DNA of 64,000 bases, taken from the NCBI RefSeq assembly GCF_030864355.1, contig NC_083396.1:1178001-1242000 (forward strand), given 5' to 3'. A program made the translations under genes and the position numbers. Source of the stretch: Cutaneotrichosporon cavernicola. Lineage: Eukaryota > Basidiomycota > Tremellomycetes > Trichosporonales > Trichosporonaceae. Positions within the stretch are counted from its first letter, which is position 1. The number at the start of each line of letters is the position of its first letter. The notes below the pieces were generated by a model, which had not been told where the DNA came from, ran no database searches, and saw nothing but the letters and a program-made list of their open reading frames with translations. Shown one piece after another: positions 22,906-33,810 of the stretch.

Positions 22906-23435
22906 TGCTGCAGAGGGATTTTGGGACGGGGGAAGGGAGAGTGGTGATCAGAGAGCGGGTTGAAGATGAATGATGAGAAAGGAAAAGGCTCCTAACTTCC
23001 TTCCAAATAGACCAGAGTGATGGGATCGGCTATAACGGGTGATGGATTGGTTGACAGTCGACTTCGCCTCACTGTGCAATTAAAGCGAACCCCTTCTCGG
23101 CCGGTAATCTAACAGACCGGAATGCTTAGCCCCGTCTGGGGCCCTCAACAGGTGCCTCACAGGTGCCTCACAGGTGGGGGGGGGGGAGAAAGAGCGGCTG
23201 TCATTCAGAACCTACTAATGATTTAATTCCGTTACCGCGGATGTCATGCTCCATGCTCTCTGTCAACAAGGCTCCATAGGTACACTCTGTAGCCCCACGA
23301 TCCCACGACTTTGTGCCTTATTAAAAGAGTAATGTTCACGAGCACAACTTCTATATTGCCATCAATCTCCCCAGCACCATGCAGGCAGACCATGCTCTAA
23401 GTGTACATTTCTAGTGCGAAGCGTCCCTAGTGCCA
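22906..23435. other. Spacer upstream of the carrier gene, with a short 12-bp repeat
   Basis: No gene seen. Around 23149-23180 a 12-bp unit (CAGGTGCCTCA) is repeated about three times and runs into a poly-G tract. The carrier promoter lies at the low-coordinate end; the 3' UTR of the BAG gene lies at the other. Confidence 0.5.
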
Positions 23436-24369
23436 CTACGTCGCCAACCGCTTTCTGTTCCCCCAGGCATCGTCCACCCGTGTAAGCTCCCCCTGCAGCC
23501 TTTTAACGCCGTTCTTCCTCTCCAACCGTGCCTCCGCCCACCCACTTGGGATCTCGACGCCGTCCATATCCAGCAGACCCTTGAGCAACAGCTCGCTCAG
23601 ACGCGCATGCTCACGCTGCAGCACTTCAAAGCTCTGCTGGACTTTGGGCTTGTTCGTGGCCGACGGCGCAGCCTGGTGCACAAACGTCACAATGCTGGCC
23701 TCGAGCGGCTCGACGACGCCAGAGACCAGGCTGCGGATCCAGTCGACCAACACCTGTTCCGAGTCCGTCTCCGGCTGCTTGTTCTTCTTCTTGACCACCT
23801 GCTGAGTAGGCGCAGGAGGGGCGGGCGCCGGACCCTCTTTCCCCACCATCGTCAGGTTCGACCCATCTGTGATCCCATATGAGGAGAGGGTCAGGAGCTG
23901 GTCCTTCAGAACGGCCCCCTTGAAGACGAGCTTGAGCTGGTCGGCAGGGATACCGGTCTGATGCGACAGCGTGCCGATCAGCTGCGAGAGCGGGGTCATA
24001 TCTGGGTTCGGGATGGGGATGTTGAAGCTGCTGTCAGTGATGTGTCTCACAAGTCGAGTGGACGGCGAGATATGGAGCGGGTTGGGTGACGCCAATTGAA
24101 TGTCTTGGCATTTCCGCAGTCGTTCTCCCCGCGGCAGTGTTGCGTCAAGCACTCCACGCTTCCATGTTACCCAGCAAGCGCCTCGCAAGTCATCACTCAT
24201 GACTCTCGCCTTGTCCGCTCTTCTTCGCTGTGCTCCGAAGCTCGTCCTTGCTGTCCCCTTCATACCACTTTAAGACTCACCGCTCGCGACCCCACTTTAC
24301 GTGAACGGTGATCTGGCCCGACTCATTTTCCGCTGCCGCACGCCGGAACGGGTTGGTGAAAGGTGCCAT
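23436..24369 (-). CDS. Ubiquitin-like + BAG domain Hsp70 co-chaperone (BAG1-like)
   Basis: Predicted 226-aa protein of two exons (24369-24281 and 24027-23436) with a 253-nt intron. The spliced first half is a ubiquitin-like domain: GQITVHVKWGRERFNIPIPN..MTPLSQLIGTLSHQTGIPADQLKLVFKGAVLKDQLLTLSSYGITDGSNLTMVG. A Pro/Lys linker (PAPPAPTQQVVKKKNK) follows. The C-terminal about 110 residues are helical (VLVDWIRSLVSGVVEPLEASIVTFV, SFEVLQREHARLSELLLKGLLDMDGVEIP) and end with the basic segment typical of BAG domains. BAG proteins bind the Hsp70 nucleotide-binding domain and promote ADP release, and the ubiquitin-like part can link to the proteasome. No membrane anchor is visible. Confidence 0.82.
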
Positions 24370-24849
24370 GGTTGAGCGGCCGAGGAAGGGAAGGGCTGAT
24401 GTCAGCAGGGCTTCGGCTTATGGGAGGAGCTGCGACATTCAAACTCGTTCGTTGAATTGCAGCTCATTCAACTAGTTGAATAGCCGCAGCGAGTCGGGCA
24501 ATCTGAACGTCGCAGCTGTCCTCACCGCCATAGCATAGTCACAGCAGGACGTACAGTTGTATTCGGACAGGATGGGCAGTTGTGGAAACAGATGGGAACA
24601 ACGCCCAAGTCTCTGATCATTGACGTTGTGTGGAGAGTGAAGCGGGATCAAACGTGGCAACATTGGAGGTGGAGGTTGAGGGTGGAGGATGGACGCGGTG
24701 GTGGCGGTGGAGGTTGTTGGGTCCACTCTGCGCTCTGCGCTCTGTCTCGGTTCTCGGCTCTCTCCTCCCAGCGTCTGATTCCTCCCTAAACAGTCCATGT
24801 CATGCCGTTGTAATCAATAATGCAAATGAGATACATATGTGCTGTACGT
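24370..24849. other. Spacer with a TTCAAC/GTTGAA dyad
   Basis: Lies between the BAG start (24369) and LHS1 stop (24850), both minus strand. It holds GTTGAATTGCAGC at 24451-24463 and the perfect 14-bp palindrome TTCAACTAGTTGAA at 24467-24480. Likely BAG promoter. No gene seen. Confidence 0.6.
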
Positions 24850-27452
24850 CTAGAGCTCCTCGTGCCTTGGCGCACCATCCTTCTCCGTCGTCTCCTTCTT
24901 CTCCTCGGCAGCCTTGGCCGGCTTCACCTTTGGCATGCGCGGTGGCTTGCGCAACGTGAGCCGCATCACGGCTCCCTGGATCTTCCGGCCCCACGCGTCA
25001 ATGTCGTCGGCGAAGACCGCTGGGTCCGCAGTCTTGTCCTCGTCGAGGACCACCTGCTTCTCCATGCGCTCATCGAGCCACTTGCCACCCTCGAGGAGCA
25101 TGTCCTCGATCTCCTGAATCTCAGCCTCGGTGTAGCGCGGAGGCGCGACAGGCTGGTCAGCAGGGGCGGTCTTGGCCTCCTCGGCTGCGCGAGTGTTGTT
25201 CTCGCGCGCCTCGTCGACGAACGCACGGCCCGCGTACAACGCCGTGCGGATGTTGACCACAGCCGTGGGGCGCTTCTCGAACTCGTCGAACCGTGTCACA
25301 ATCGGTTGCTCGAGCGCTTCGATGTCCTCACGCTTACGAATCAGCGTGTGCACCGTCGCGTCGTCAGCATGCTCGTGCAGCCAGTCGAGAGTCGTGTCCA
25401 CCAGGTCCTTGATGCGAGTGCGCTCCGCCTTGGTGCTGAAGATATGCAGGTTCTTGTGCTCGCCTTCGTCGCTCGAGAGAAGGTTTTGGAGCTTGTACAG
25501 GTACCCCTCGAGCATGTTGCGCGCCTCCTCACGGGCACGCATCGCGCTCTCGAACGACGCGATCGCACGCAGGCGCTGGTTCGTCTGCGACTTCTGCTCC
25601 TTGGTGAGATGGGTCGGGCCAATCGGCTTCTCGCGGAACTTGAGTGCGACGCGGGGCTTGGTAACCTTCTTGGCAGGCTTGGAGTCGGTGTCGTTACTCT
25701 CCGCCTCCGGCTGCTCGGGGTCGGCCTCAGCCTCAACGTCGGGGTCCTCGGAGGTCTCCTCCTTCTTGGCGCCGAACATGCCCTTGAGCGCCCCGGCAAC
25801 ACCACCCGAGCCCGCCTCGGGCTCGTCCTTGGCCTCCGAGACCAGGGCCACATTGGCAACGCTCAGAACGCCTCTAGCGTCAAGTCTAACAGTGACATTG
25901 ACGGCAGGCTCAGAGCCAGTGAAGTTGGCGAGTGCGTCCTTGATACCGGGGATCGTGAGCTGCGAGATCGGGTTGCCATCTTGGGAGAACTTGATGTTGA
26001 TCTCGTCCTCGGGTTTGAGGAGGACCGACTTGCGCTCGCCGTGCGGCGTACCAGCCGGGAAGATGACCTCGTCGCCCATCTTCATCTCGTAAATGCTGCG
26101 CTCGTGGACCTCGACAGACTTCATCTTGAACTGGCGGCTCAACGACGCGCCGTAGAACGCCGCGCCAAGGACGGCGCTCTCGTCCGCGTTGACGTTCTGG
26201 GCGATGAGCTCGTCGGAACCGAGGACCTCGTGGAGCTCAGCGCGGACAAAGGGCACACGCGTGTTGCCGCCAAAGAGGATGACGGAGGAGATGTTCTTGA
26301 GCTCGAGGCCCGCAGCATCAAGCGCCTGTCTGATGGGCTTCATGAAGTCGGTCATCTTGCCGTCAAACTTGCCCTCCAGCGCCATTCTCGACACCTTGGA
26401 GCGATAGTCGAGGTCGTCGATAACGGACTCGATTGAAGTCGTGGCCTCCTGGTTGGCACTGAGGATCTGCTTGACGCGGATGGCCTCCTTGTCGATCTTG
26501 GCCATGGCCTTCTTGTCGTGGATAATGTCCTTCTTGCCCGTCTTGGAGATGACGTCGTCCAGAATCAGGTCGCGCAGAGCGAGATCAAGGCTGAGGCCAC
26601 CGACGTCCTCCCACCCGACGCCGATCGACTCGACGTGGGTCGTGTTAATGACCATCTTCGAGTTGGGTGTGGGTTTCCATGACGTTTGGTAGAAGGCGAG
26701 CACCGTCGCCGAGGTCGACAGCGCGCCAGAATCGTACACGAGGTGGTAGGCCTTCTCTCCCTCGCCAGTCTCGGGGTTGTAGTCTGGAAAGGTGCGAGTC
26801 ATGGCGTAGTTGAGGCCGATGGCGGTGCCCTCACCGATCATGGCCATGCAGTGAATGCCCTGCAGCTCGAGTGCGTCGCGGTACGCCTTGCGCTGCGCCT
26901 GGTTAAACCACGCCGGAACGGTTACCACTGCCTGGGTAACAGGCTCTCCGGCAGCCGCATCCGCCAGCCACTTGTAGTACGCAAGTTGATGAGCCAGAAC
27001 CGCGGTAGGTGTCCACGCCTCCTTCTCGTCGGGCTTGGGTGTGATGTGCTGGGGCAGCTTGTCGTGGCTGAACACGAGCGCGCCGCCCTCTGTAAGGACC
27101 GGAGGGTTGGGGAAGATGTCGAGGTCAGGCAGCTCGGTCGCGCCCAGCAGCGCCTTGACGTAGGGGTAGTGAGTGTTGGGGAATCTTGTTGCCTGAGTGT
27201 GAGAAGGGAGGGACAGCAGCTACTCACCGCTAATTTGCCCTCGGTCCCGACGACGCGTTCGTCGCGCTTCCAGCTCACGACACTAGGGATCTTGCGCTTG
27301 CTGTCGCGGTCCAGTAGGATATCGAACGGCACTCCAGGCTTGACGAGAGACAGTTTTGTGAAGTCTGCTCCGTAGTCGATGGCGAGGATGGCGGCGCTGA
27401 CTGCTGGAAGGATCCATGCTAGGAGAAGGAAGAGATATCGAGGTAGGCGCAT
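24850..27452 (-). CDS. LHS1: ER-lumenal Hsp70-like chaperone (Lhs1/GRP170)
   Basis: Predicted 855-aa protein of two exons with a 35-nt intron. An N-terminal signal peptide (LFLLLAWILPAVSA) precedes AILAIDYGADFTKLSLVKPG, the first Hsp70 phosphate-binding segment. Then come VTVPAWFNQAQRKAYRDALELQG, YDSGALSTSATVLAFYQ, VGGLSLDLALRD and the adenosine motif ILFGGNTRVPFVRAEL. A beta-sandwich substrate region follows, interrupted by an acidic stretch (SEDPDVEAEADPEQPEAES), then a long helical C-terminus with GPTHLTKEQK. The protein ends HEEL, a variant of the HDEL/KDEL ER-retrieval signal. GRP170/Lhs1 proteins act as nucleotide exchange factors and holdases for BiP/Kar2 in ER import and folding. It shares a 454-bp intergenic region with MET16. 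Confidence 0.93.
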
Positions 27453-27906
27453 GTTGGGAGAATGGTGGTGGACCGCAGTCCGAGTGAGAAAAGGTAATAT
27501 ATGAAGAAGTCAGTCGAAGATGGTCGATTGACGACGAACCAAGTCTTGAGGACGCGCAGGACGTGGACCCCCCTCCACCTTCCTTCGGCCTTCCTCCGAC
27601 GACCAGACAGCGTCGTCTGCGACACGTGTCAACGTGTCAACTTTCATCTGAAATTTTGATCCCGCCGACTTCCACGTGGAAGCTGTTTCTGGAATGGGAA
27701 TGGGATTGCGATTGAGATTGCGATTGCGATTGCGCAATCTGACAATCTGACAAGCTGACAATAATGTTATAGTAATAGTCTGTTCAATCCACGAAGCGGT
27801 AGACGAGATCATGACAAAGCTATATGCGTTTCTTCTTACTCACTTTGGGGCTCTCTAGCACCTTATAAGCAAATCCACGATAACCCAACGTCCCACGAGA
27901 TCCACC
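27453..27906. promoter_or_regulatory. Divergent promoter region LHS1 / MET16
   Basis: The two start codons face away from each other across 454 bp. It contains a GATTGC/GATTGA hexamer run near 27702-27735. A palindromic-like CCACGTGG-type core (TTCCACGTGGAAG) lies near 27670. CACGTG is the binding core of Cbf1-type bHLH factors that regulate sulfate assimilation genes in yeasts, which fits MET16, but this is inference from a single site. Confidence 0.5.
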
Positions 27907-28794
27907 ATGTCCGCCGACGACGACAGCCTCACGCCCCAGTACTCTCCTGAGGAGATCGACGAGGTCAACAAGCAGCTCGAGGGCAAGACGCCTCAGGAGG
28001 TGCTTGTCTGGGCCATCGACAACATTGACGGCCTCTACCAGACCACGGCGTTCGGCCTGTGAGGTTGACCCCCCTGACATTTCTGATGCCAGTACTGGCT
28101 TGGCGGCGGTCGACATGATCTCCAAGATCGGTATCGAGCGCGAGACCACCCACCCCGTGCCTCTCATCTTCCTCGACACGCTGCACCACTTCCCTGAGAC
28201 CGTGCAGCTCTCGCAGACCGTGGTTGACACGTACCTCGCCGACCTGCACGTGTACAAGCCGCCTCGGGTGGAGAGTGCGGAGGACTTTGCGGCGAAATAT
28301 GGTGACCGGCTGTGGGAGAGCGATGAGGCGAGTTACGACTATCTCGTCAAGGTCGAGCCCGCCGCACGCGCGTACCAGGACCTCGGAGTGCGTGCGGTGA
28401 TTACCGGACGGCGGCGGAGTCAGGGCGCCGAGCGCGCTGGCCTCAAGGTTCTTGAGGTTGACGAGCGCGGCCTTCTCAAAGTCAACCCGCTTATTTCGTG
28501 GTCGTTCAAGGAGGTCAAGGCCTATGTCGACGATGAGTACGCCAGACAGTCGGGCGAGCTGACAGCAGGGGCGTGCCGTACAACCCGCTTCTTGACCAGG
28601 GGTACCGCTCGATTGGCGATGTACACTCGACGCACAAGCCGGATCCGAACGCCGGTGACGTAGCGGAGCGCTCGGGCCGGTGGCAGGGCAAGTCCAAGTC
28701 CGAGTGTGGGCTGCACTCGAACTACTGGGACATGAAGAAGAGGTTTGAGGAGAAGACGGCGACCACAGCGGCAGTGCCCGCGCCAGTGGCGTAG
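27907..28794 (+). CDS. MET16: Phosphoadenylyl-sulfate (PAPS) reductase
   Basis: Predicted 273-aa enzyme of three exons with introns of 34 and 32 nt (at about 28059 and 28536), needed to keep the frame. Spliced sequence includes [17 protein letters not shown], the [13 protein letters not shown] nucleotide-binding segment, [39 protein letters not shown], and the C-terminal redox motif KSECGLH with the catalytic cysteine. PAPS reductase uses thioredoxin to reduce PAPS to sulfite in sulfate assimilation toward cysteine and methionine. The second intron lies inside the conserved DDEGVPYN block, so unspliced translation would lose the active-site end. Confidence 0.93.
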
Positions 28795-29341
28795 ATTGGC
28801 CAGAATTGTACCATTATAGCAGAGATAGACCGCCGCCAGGCTCCCGTGTTACATCTCCCGAGACGGCCGTAACGTATTCATCGTGGGCTAAACTCTGAGT
28901 GAGCTTGAGCAATATGAGATGAGAATGGGATAGAAAGGCGTGGGATCTGGGATTGGCCGAAATGACTAGACCACCTTGGCCGAAACTGTTGCCACTCTCC
29001 AATGCTCAACCTCCACCCAACTGGGCCAGAAACTGTTCATACCGCACGTTCTTGACCAACCCAACCTCCAACCACTTGTTGACAGATCTCCTTCGTCCAT
29101 CAACCCATCACGACCACTTGCCGTCACATATCTCGGCCGTTCCCCTTCCATCTCCCATCACTCGTGTTGTGCACCGCCTCCAACCCCCGCCACCTGGCCT
29201 TATCTCGCACTTCCCGTCGACACGTTCGGCACCGACTTGAATCGGCCCGACGAGTAGCCTACGGCTGCTCCTCGTCTCAGATCACACCGCAGGCGCGTCT
29301 TCTCGAAAGTCGCTTCTGCGTGGTCTGAGTTTCCTCTGCGC
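28795..29341. other. Spacer between MET16 and the IBtk-like gene
   Basis: MET16 3' UTR and the promoter of the downstream plus-strand gene. A pyrimidine-rich stretch precedes the ATG at 29342. No separate gene supported. Confidence 0.45.
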
Positions 29342-32300
29342 ATGCCCAACCTCCACGCCAATTACTACCATGGCAACGTCAAGGCGTTCCGCCAGGAGCT
29401 CGACGGTGCCGCGTCCACGACGAGCGGCGCGCGGCAAAGTAGTTCGGCTGGGCGATCGTGGACGCTGAGCGGATTCGTGCCGAAAGCAGACCCCAACGAG
29501 CGTGATGCTTTGGGAAGAACGTGCGAAGCGTTTTGAGAAGCAGCTGACTCCAGCGTGCTCCACCTCGCAGCCACTAGCAATACCCCACTCTCATACCAGT
29601 TCTTCCAGATCCTTCTGCGTAATCCCGCGATCTCCGTCAATCTACAGGACTACGAGTCTGGGTACACAGCCCTCCATCGCGCGCTGTACGCCGGTAACAT
29701 CCGTGCCGCACGCGATCTTCTCGCGCGCCCGGACATCGATGTGTCGGTCACTGATAATGAGGGGCTGAGGGCGTTTGACCTGTTCAATGGCACGGTTGAC
29801 GGTACAAACCCTGCCGATGATGGAGACGAGGTCATCGGCACTGATCTCTACGTGTGGGGCGTGAATCGTGAGTGGTGCGCCGGCTCGACTGACAGCAGGC
29901 AACTCGACATTGGGCCTCAGTGACGCGTCGGGGGACAAGACGTTTCCCGACCGTGTCAACCTGCTCACGCAGAAACAGGCGAGCAGCCATCCTGATCCAG
30001 CTGAGAGATTCCTCCACGTCGGTGTGCGCGACGTGCAGATGGCCAAGCTCCACACCGGGGTAGTCACCGCGGAGGCCCGCGGCAACCTCAGCCTCTGTGG
30101 CTTCGGCTCGGCGGGCCGCCTAGGCCAGAAGATCCACTCGCAGCTTCCACTGCTTCCCCTCCCAGACTTCGCGCCCACGGTCGTTGCGATCGCGCTCGGC
30201 CCCGATCACACGCTTGCATTGACGAGTGGCGGTTACGTGATGACCTGGGGCAGCAATCGATACCAGCAGCTCGGATATGTCATCGAAGCGCCTGCGAACC
30301 CTTCGCCTTTCGCTAAGGATGACGACCTCATCGTCCAGACGACGCCGAAGCGCATCATCGGCGCACTCAAGAAGGAGTGGGTGCGCGGTGTGGCCGCCGG
30401 GCGGATGAGTAGCGCGTGCTGGACCGCCGACGCAGTCTGGACGTGGGGCACAAACCTCGGCCACCTGGGATACGAGAAGGCCGCGAATCCCACCCAGATT
30501 AACCCGCGCAAAGTGACGGCCATCTCGCAACCTGTCATCGACGTCGCGCTCTCCGACTATGCCATGATCTGCATCCTCGACTCAAATGAGGTCATGTGCT
30601 TCCACCATGACGCCCACTTCAAGATCACCTTCAACTCGCCGCAGAAGTCGCTCAAGGGTCCCAAGAACCCAGCTCACGTAAGCATGGACCCCACCATTAT
30701 CAAGGTCACGAGCTGTGGGCAGATGTTCGCTACGCTCTCAGCCAAGGGCGACGTGTGCACCTTCACCCTGCCCCACCCATCCGAGGAGGCGAGCAAGGAC
30801 GTGCGTGACCGGCACGTCATCGTCAAGCCGCAGATCTTGTGGGCTTTGAGAAAGAGTTTTACTGCCGTCAAGGACATGGCGCTTGGGCCGGACGGGACAG
30901 TCATCATCTGCACCAAGTCGGGGCACGTGTTTGTGCGGCAGCGCACTAAGGCCGGATCTGGTGCACTCAAGTTCCGGCGCATCCCGTACCTGCAGCGGAT
31001 CATCAAGGTGGCCGCGAACGAGACGGGCGGCTTTGCTGCTATCCGCGTCGACGCGCGCCCATCAGCCATCGCACTCAAGGGCAAAACGCTCGAAGAGGAC
31101 TTGTTCTCCCTCCAGCCTCATGTTCGACGGTACGAGAACCAAATGACAGCTGAGGACTTTGACCGGCCTGTTGTGCGCCGCGACACTGAGGATGAGGAGG
31201 ATGAGAGCACTGACTCGGTACACCACGACACCATGGTCGCGACGCAGCTGTGCCACGTCATCAACCGTTGGCAGGCGCACAGTACGGACTCTCTGTTCGC
31301 TTGGTCCGAACCGCTTCTCGGGAGCGACGTGTCGATTGCCGTTGGCGACTACGTGATCCCTGCGCACAGTGTGGTGCTGTGCCTCCGCGCACCCGCGTTT
31401 GCTCGGGTGCTTGCCGGGCAAGTGGTCGAGGGTCTGCGGCTGCGCGCGGAGGACGGGCGGCCCGTCATCGAGATGGACGTCACCCACCCCCTCGTAGCAC
31501 TTCTGCTCCTCCAGTACCTGTACTCGGACGAGCTGGCCGCAGTGTGGGACTCGCGTGTGGTGTACACACTCCAGACCAAGTTTCCCGACATGCCGCTCCC
31601 AGTCAGGGACATCAAGCGGGACGTTCGGCGCTTCGCCGACATCTTGGAGTTGGCGCCGCTCAGGCCGGTGCTGGAACTCGTGGCGAAGACAACGATCAGC
31701 ACGAAAACGCTCCCCGGCGACCTCGCTACGTTCTTCGCGCAATCCTCGACGCCGCCATCGGAGGTCTGTGACGTAGTGGTGGTCTTAGCCGACCGCGAGG
31801 TGGCACTCAACTCGGCGCTTCTCCGGGCTCGCTGCCCATTCTTTGAGGCCATGTTCGCCGACCGCGACTGGACGCTGCAGCGCCGCGAGGCTGACGATGA
31901 TAACAACGTCGTCGTGCACATGGAGCACCTGAGATGGCGGCCGATGAAGCTTGTCTTCCGCTTCATCCACGAAGGCCGTGAAGACGACCTCTTCGACTAC
32001 CTGCACCAGGAGACGCTGGACGAGTTCCTCGACTTTGTCTTCGAGGTGCTCGCGGCCGCAACCGAGCTGCTGATGGACCGGCTCGTGCTGGTGTGTTCGC
32101 GCGTGATCGTCAAGCACTGCAACCCGTTCAACGCCGCGGCGCTCGCCGTCGAAGCGTCGTTCTACAGGGCGGCGGATCTCAAGGCGAGCATCTTCGACTA
32201 CATTAGCGCCTGCATGGAGACGATGCTAGAAAGCGGACTGCTGGACGATATGGACGACGACGTGCTGCGCGACCTCTCCAAAACGATCAGCGTCAAGCAG

Positions 32301-33668
32301 GGCGACAAGGCGGTGGTGCCGCGGTCCAACATCCTCGTCGACGAGCTCATGGTCAAGCACCGCGAGTGGATCGCGGTGCAGGACATTCCCACGCCGCGCG
32401 TGCGGCAGCCGTACAAGTGGAAGCCGCGCTCCCCGCATCTCGAAGCGCGACGGCCATCGACCTCGCCCATGACCACACCAGATCTCAAGCCTCTTACTTC
32501 TGCAGGCCCGGTCGACGAGATGTTCACGATGGACGAGGAGACCAGCGCGGGCACAACGCCACGGCAGGCACCGTCGCCCAACCCATCCGCGGGGAGCGCG
32601 CGGTCGATGACGCCACTCAGCCTCGGGAGGAGTTCTGGGAAGCCCGTGTGGAAATCGCGCACGGTGGAGCAAGAAAAGGTCGACCTGCGGAGTATCATGG
32701 CCGAGGCAGCCGCGACGCGGACACCGGCAAGGCCGCCCGGCCCCCCGTCCACCCCAACGCCAGCGAGAGCCAACGGCTCCGCGTCCGCTGCAACCCCGCG
32801 ACCATCCCCCTCTGGATGGCGCCCCGTCGAGGCGCGCCCAACCTCCCTCGCGGCCGTACAGGCCTCGCAGGCCCCGCAGGCCCCCCTAATCCCCACGCGC
32901 GCAACTGGCTCTATGGCTGCGGCTCCGGTCGGACACGTAATCCAGCCGCCGCGCCTCGGCGCAACCCCGACACGGAGGCAGGGCGTGGCGTGGTCGACGC
33001 CTACGACCTATGCCCCACCGGTGTCAAGCAGTCCGAGCCAGGCGTTCTCATTACTCGCAATTCAGCAGCAGGAGCGCGACGCAGCTGAGACGGTAACGAA
33101 GAAGGTCGCTAAGAGCTTCGCCGAGATTCAGGCGGAGGAGGCTGCGGCCGCAGCAGAACGGGCGAGGGAGGACGAGTTCCAGCGCTGGTGGGAGACGCAG
33201 CGCACCTCGGACCGTGTAGAGAGTGGACGCGGACGCGGGCGCGGACGGGGAGAGCGCCGTGTACCGACCCGGGGGAAAGGCAAGGGCCGTGCGAGTGGTG
33301 GCGGGGAGGCGGGTCCAAGCGTGATCAATGGGCAGGCGGAATCCTCGCAGCCCGCGTCCCAGCCCCAATCCCAAACGCAAGGCCAGTCCTCCCCTCAGGT
33401 GCCGTCTGGCCGCAAAGGCAAGGGCCGCGGCGAGAGCGTTGAGGATGGCGCGACCCAGTTCCGTGGACGGCGGCAGACCCAGGATAGCGGCAGCGGCAAG
33501 GACCCGCAGGAGGCGCGGATCGACGATAGCCCGACGCGCCAAGGCGGGCGTGAAGGAAGAGGCCGGGGCCGAGGCCGCGGTCGAGGACGAGGTGGTGGGA
33601 AGAGGGGTGGGCGGGGTGGTGCGCCCGCCGAGAGTCATGGAGCGAGGGCGGCTCCGATCGCATCTTGA
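29342..33668 (+). CDS. Ankyrin-RCC1-BTB protein (IBtk / S. pombe Btb1-like)
   Basis: Predicted 1420-aa protein of three exons (29342-29520, 29554-29867, 29899-33668) with 33- and 31-nt introns. Ankyrin-type repeats near residues 60-140 include VLHLAATSNTPLSYQ and SGYTALHRALYAGNIRAARDLL. RCC1-like repeats follow from about residue 160 to 470 (LYVWGVN, CGFGSAGRLGQ, VMTWGSNRYQQLGY, VWTWGTNLGHLGY). Two BTB domains come next: DVSIAVGDYVIPAHSVVLCLRAPAFARVL and DVVVVLADREVALNSALLRARCPFFEAMF. A long Pro/Ser linker leads to SFAEIQAEEAAAAAERAREDE and an RG/RGG-rich tail. This is the architecture of inhibitor of Bruton kinase homologues and fission yeast Btb1, adaptors for Cul3 ubiquitin ligases. The arginine-glycine tail could bind RNA or be methylated. 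Confidence 0.88.
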
Positions 33669-33810
33669 GCATATGCATTGTTTCCGCATCGCACCTAGCA
33701 TCGCACCTGGCGTCGTAAACTACCCTTTGCATCTAAAGTGCCGTATCTAGTCTCGGCTCTCTCGGCTCTCTCGGCTCTGCGCGCTCTCATACTGTCATAC
33801 GGCCCGCATC

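Noticed and set aside
24820..26436. Plus-strand 538-codon frame opposite LHS1
   Set aside because: Antisense shadow; the opposite strand has full Hsp70 motifs, a signal peptide and an ER-retrieval end.
28536..28567. Apparent frameshift in MET16
   Set aside because: A normal 32-nt intron (GTACGC donor, CAGCAG acceptor) restores the conserved DDEGVPYN sequence.
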